A DNA stretch of 64,000 nt from Diadema setosum (lineage: Eukaryota > Echinodermata > Echinoidea > Diadematoida > Diadematidae). Every line of letters begins with the position of its first letter. Position 1 is the first letter of the stretch. The stretch covers positions 18,838,901 to 18,902,900 of the forward strand of contig NC_092699.1 of NCBI RefSeq assembly GCF_964275005.1. Direction: 5' to 3'. Both the position numbers and the translations under genes were made by a program. Under the pieces are notes generated by a model. That model was not told the origin of the DNA, did not search any database, and saw only the letters and a program-made list of their open reading frames with translations. Below are positions 60,385 to 64,000 of the stretch, one piece after another.

Positions 60385-62989
60385 CTGTTAGGGCAAAATG
60401 GAAAATATACAAGAGCTAAAGGCCTCATGAAGCAGAACAGCACTTTTTCGTTTCTCTTTTCCGTGGTGGTGGTGGTGGTGGTGGTGTGTGTATGTGTGTG
60501 TATTTCTCCTTCCTTACTTGCTAGATACAGCTGTACCTGGAAAACAAACATCTCATTGAAACGCAGGGCAGTGTCCATGAGGCATACTTTAACCCATTGA
60601 GAATGGGCTGATTTTGCTACAACACGCATTTCCCATCAGACGCTTGCCCGGGTTTACTCGAGACTTGTTCTCAACGGGTTGACATGAACATACTGCATCA
60701 TTACTATATTCGCACGATTTCTGTAGAACATTAATACTCTTCTCTGCATTTCACAATGTAATTCTCTTTCTATTCAAATCTGCCACTGACTGCCATTTTG
60801 CATGGAACAATCAGACCACATCAGGTTATTCAACCAATCATGCAAAGATTAGTGACAGCTATGCATCTATAGTGAGATACTTCCCATTCACACAAAAAGT
60901 GATAAATGAATCTATTATAAGATTGTAAAGAAAACATACAGACAGGAGGAAAATGCTGTAAGAACAAAAATCAAAATTAGCAACTTTTCCAGCTTACTAT
61001 TCTGACTCACTCATAGTATTTATCTAACAAACACTACAGAACAGACTTAAAAAAAAAAAAAAAAACAACTTTGAAAATTACCAATGAGTTTTATGGTGGT
61101 AAAGTTCCATGTAAATGCACTCTAAAATTCCGGAGGTTTTGTGCTTTGACACAACCTCAGTGTATAAGTTTTTGTGACAAAACTGTATCTTTTTTCAAAA
61201 CAACTTTGATTATCTTTCAGCAAAAACAATTCAGTGGATACAATGTAGTGAGGGTGGAAACAATCCTCAAAACTGCCTGCTCCCTGATCAGCTACTTTGA
61301 GAACACCAAGTTCTAGTGTCAGCATGACTTTTGTCCAAAAAAAAAAAAAAAAAGTGGCATGAATCCACTGGAGCCCAACAAGCAGCCTAAATTAAAACTT
61401 CAGTGTATTTCATATTAGATGGAGCGATAAAAAGATCACTATGACTGCCAAACTCTGTGGGACCCCCCCCCCCCCCAAAAAAAAAAAAAGTAAAAGTTTA
61501 TTTGTTCAAAATGCAAAAGATTTATTTTTTCCTGTAGAAAAAAAAAGGTCTGAATCAACAAAACTAGAAATACACAGTCTGAACAAGTTGAGGTTCCACC
61601 TCACTCTTATTTTTCCATCAAATAATTAGCATTGTCTGTGAAATTATCATTCATATATGGAAGAAACTTAACTTGAAAGCAAAAATAGGAAAATAAACCA
61701 CTGAAGTTCCCAATCCTAATATACAATCACATTTGCAATTTACAGAACTCTGTGATGGACAGCCTCGCCCCAACAAGCACAGCACACACTCAATGAGCAC
61801 TAAGCTCCCTGAATTTCATTATACTCTACTGCAATGGGCATAAATTGGTCCCCGACATTTGTACAACATACACTATCTGCCTATCATATAAAATATGTTG
61901 GTAGCATGCACGTTACTAGCATGATAAGGACAGGGTATGACCATGGTATTATAGGATTACAATGATTCCCTGTCATTAATCTATGGACTCAAGTGATATT
62001 TAGAAGGTAGATCTAAATGCAGTAGAATTCATCTCTTTGTCTGGTTCTTGTGGAATAATGTGATATTTTAGCCTCTTTCTTCACAGCACAAATTCAAACG
62101 CTTCAAGATAGCATGACATCTCCGATCCAACAAATTAAATTCCATGTGATCTAAGCTATTCACAACTAATTCATGGTTGCCTAATTGCCCATATTTGCCC
62201 AAAATGTTGATCTCTACCAAGTTCTATGCTGGCAGAAATGATGTAAAGAAGAACGAATAAATGGTTGAAAAACAAACAAACAACGACAATATATCCTACA
62301 ATGAATGTGCAATGACAGATGTCTTGGTGACACATATTTTACTGATTTTTTTTTTTTTTTTTTTTTTTTTGGGGGGGGGGGATCATATCTCTATTAATGC
62401 CAGTAGTTTCATTACTTTCATACAATGTACCTAAAATAGTGCTTAGCAAACTGTGATTTACTACTTCTGGCTTTCACTTTCAGCTTTCATGTTTGCACAA
62501 TTTCAGGGTTAGAAACATTGGTATATAACTGCACCCATGAAATCTGGCACAAATGCAATCTTGCATCAAATTGGTAGAAATGGTACAGAGGCAAGCAGCC
62601 TAATTTGTGACAGGGAATTTCATACCCCAGAGAATCCATTGCCACCAATATGATAATTGCACTTGGTTGGATCCCCTTGGAGGAGAGAAGTCAACATCTA
62701 TGTTTCATCAGCATCTATAAGCTCATCCACAGAAAAATCAACTTAGGCCTACAGAGTGTAGATAAAAATAAAAAAGTAACTTGGTAACGACATTCCCATG
62801 ATGAACAGTATGATGTCTTACCAAACTTCATCTCCACAAGCCAACTGGTAATCTCATTCTTCACATTATCCCACTAGAACGACCTCAAAAAAAAAAAAAA
62901 AAAAAAAAAAAACAACTGTGTAACTTCCAACAGCTTAGAAGTATTCAAAACCAAACAAGGAAAAGTAGAAATTACGCGGTGCGTAATAT
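60385..62989 (-). other. NECAP intron, nothing else recognised
   Basis: Upstream of the first visible NECAP exon. It contains a GGT/GT microsatellite at 60464-60502, A and T homopolymers (61049-61065, 61339-61354, 62347-62370, 62887-62911) and the 94-bp element at 60589-60682. A search by eye for the missing first exon, which should code a VYRIPPR-like phrase ending before a GT donor, found nothing. Confidence 0.55.
60589..60682. mobile_element. 94-bp mini-element, copy 2
   Basis: TTAACCCATTGAGAATGGGC on the left and TTCTCAACGGGTTGA on the right, with the core TGCTACAACACGCATTTCCC, the complement of the core in the copy at 57905-57997. Both copies are in NECAP introns. Confidence 0.75.
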
Positions 62990-63914
62990 ATGTCCCCGCC
63001 GGAAGTAGCATTTAGTAGCACAATGTACAATATAGGTAAAAAGATCAAGGTCAAAGGTCAAAGAAGTCAAAGGTCAAAATTTTGAAGCCCTCACCTAGTG
63101 CCATCACATAAGGCAAACGGAATCGAAATCGGGTTAGAAATGGGGAAGGAGTAGCATTTTGTAGCCAATGTACAATGTAGGTAAAAACTCAAGGTCAAAG
63201 GTCAAAGAAGTCAAAGGTCATAATTCTGTGTAGAAGTTTTGAAGCCCTCACCTAGTGCCATCACATAAAGCAAACGGAATCGAAATCGGGTTAGAAATGG
63301 CGAAGGAGTAGCATTTGGTAGTAATATGTACAATACAGGTCAAAAATCAAGGTCAGAGGTCAAAGAAGTCAAAGGTCAAAATTCTGTGTAGAAGTTTTGA
63401 AGCCCTCACCTAGTGCCATCACTTAAAGCAAACGGAATTGAAATCGGGTTACAAATGGCGAAGGAGTAGCATTTTGTAGCAAAATGTACAATATAGGTCA
63501 AAAATCAAGGTCAAAGGTCAAAGAAGTCAAAGGTCAAAATTCTGTGTAGAAGTTTTGAAGCCCTCACCTAGTGCCATCATATAAAGCAAACGGAATCAAA
63601 ATCGGGTTAGAAATGGCGAAGGAGTAGCATTTTGAAGCAAAATGTACAATATAGGTCAAAGGTCAAGGTCAAAGGTCACAACTGAAATTCTGTATAGAAG
63701 TTTCAAAGCTCTCATGTAGTGCTATCATATAAAGCAAACAGAATCAAAATCGGGTTAGAAATGGCGAAGGAGTAGCATTTTGAACATTTTGATCACACAC
63801 GGACGCACGGACGGACGCACGGACGGACGCACGGACGGACACACGGACACACAGACACACACACGTACGGAGCCCGTTTCATAGTCCCCTGCTCGAACTC
63901 GTTCGGCGGGGACA
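62990..63914. mobile_element. TIR element with an internal tandem array
   Basis: TGTCCCCGCCGGAA on the left and TTCGGCGGGGACA on the right are the ends. Inside, a unit of 147-159 bp starts at about 63003, 63150, 63307, 63466, 63624 and 63771 with AGTAGCATTT. Each unit has AAGGTCAAAGGTCA words, then AGCCCTCACCTAGTGCCATC and AATCGGGTTAGAAATGGCGA. After the array come (ACGG)n tetranucleotides and CATAGTCCCCTGCTCGAAC. There is no coding capacity. The element family seems widespread in marine invertebrates, from memory. Confidence 0.85.
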
Positions 63915-64000
63915 ATTAAATGTGCAATAATTCTCAAAAGACATAGTTGATTAGTGCAACCACACTCATCAGCCCTGAGAAACCCTTCATGGAGGTCATT

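Noticed and set aside
60282-60629. Extension of the first visible NECAP exon upstream through the GGT/GT repeat
   Set aside because: A clear acceptor (CCCTAACAG) starts the exon at 60384, the known NECAP sequence begins there in phase, and the upstream frame translates a microsatellite.
63003-63780. A CRISPR-like array (regular repeats with variable parts)
   Set aside because: This is animal DNA, the whole unit is conserved rather than repeat plus unique spacers, and it is bounded by transposon-like inverted ends.

Overview
The window looks like echinoderm nuclear DNA, most probably from a sea urchin. The reasons are an MSP130-family biomineralization gene, vertebrate-like genes split by introns of about 0.3 to 11 kb, AT-rich intergenic DNA full of short terminal-inverted-repeat (TIR) elements, and TTAGGG-type telomere-like repeats. 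I could not decide the genus. No bacterial, organellar or viral gene was seen.

Three protein genes are well supported, each by a chain of exons whose splice sites and reading-frame phases all agree. (1) CPLANE2/RSG1, minus strand, 13322-16555, four coding exons and 288 residues: a Rab-like GTPase of cilium assembly. (2) An MSP130-family gene, plus strand, 26693-46181, twelve coding exons and 635 residues: a secreted, probably GPI-anchored, choice-of-anchor I protein of the skeleton-forming cells. (3) NECAP, minus strand, 54368-60384, the last seven coding exons; the first exon lies beyond the window. NECAP is a clathrin/AP-2 endocytosis factor ending in the classic WVQF tail. Between MSP130 and NECAP there are exon-like pieces on the minus strand (52902-53197, 50807-50933 and, weaker, 48602-48750) that I could not assign.

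Layout. 1-13 kb: no host gene; a TIR element holding telomere-like repeats, a 4.8-kb tandem array whose unit contains a whole TIR element, a (TA)n tract, a LINE fragment split by a TTAA-flanked element, and several small MITEs. 13.3-16.6 kb: CPLANE2. 16.6-26.5 kb: the divergent CPLANE2/MSP130 intergenic region, with a long-TIR DNA transposon relic, a perfect RFX X-box and a foldback element. 26.7-46.2 kb: MSP130, whose 11.3-kb first intron carries microsatellites, an 18-unit array of a roughly 165-bp repeat and a perfect 119-bp duplication just before exon 2. 46.8-54.3 kb: mostly intergenic, with candidate exons and MITEs. 54.4-64 kb: NECAP, with many MITEs in its introns and a 0.9-kb TIR element with an internal tandem array rich in AGGTCA direct repeats.

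The three genes do not form a pathway. CPLANE2 and NECAP2 are, to my knowledge, also close neighbours on human chromosome 1p36.13, so their linkage here may be ancient, with MSP130 lying between them in this lineage. I found no convincing new multi-gene system; the most unusual structures are the repeat arrays and the regulatory motifs carried by mobile elements.
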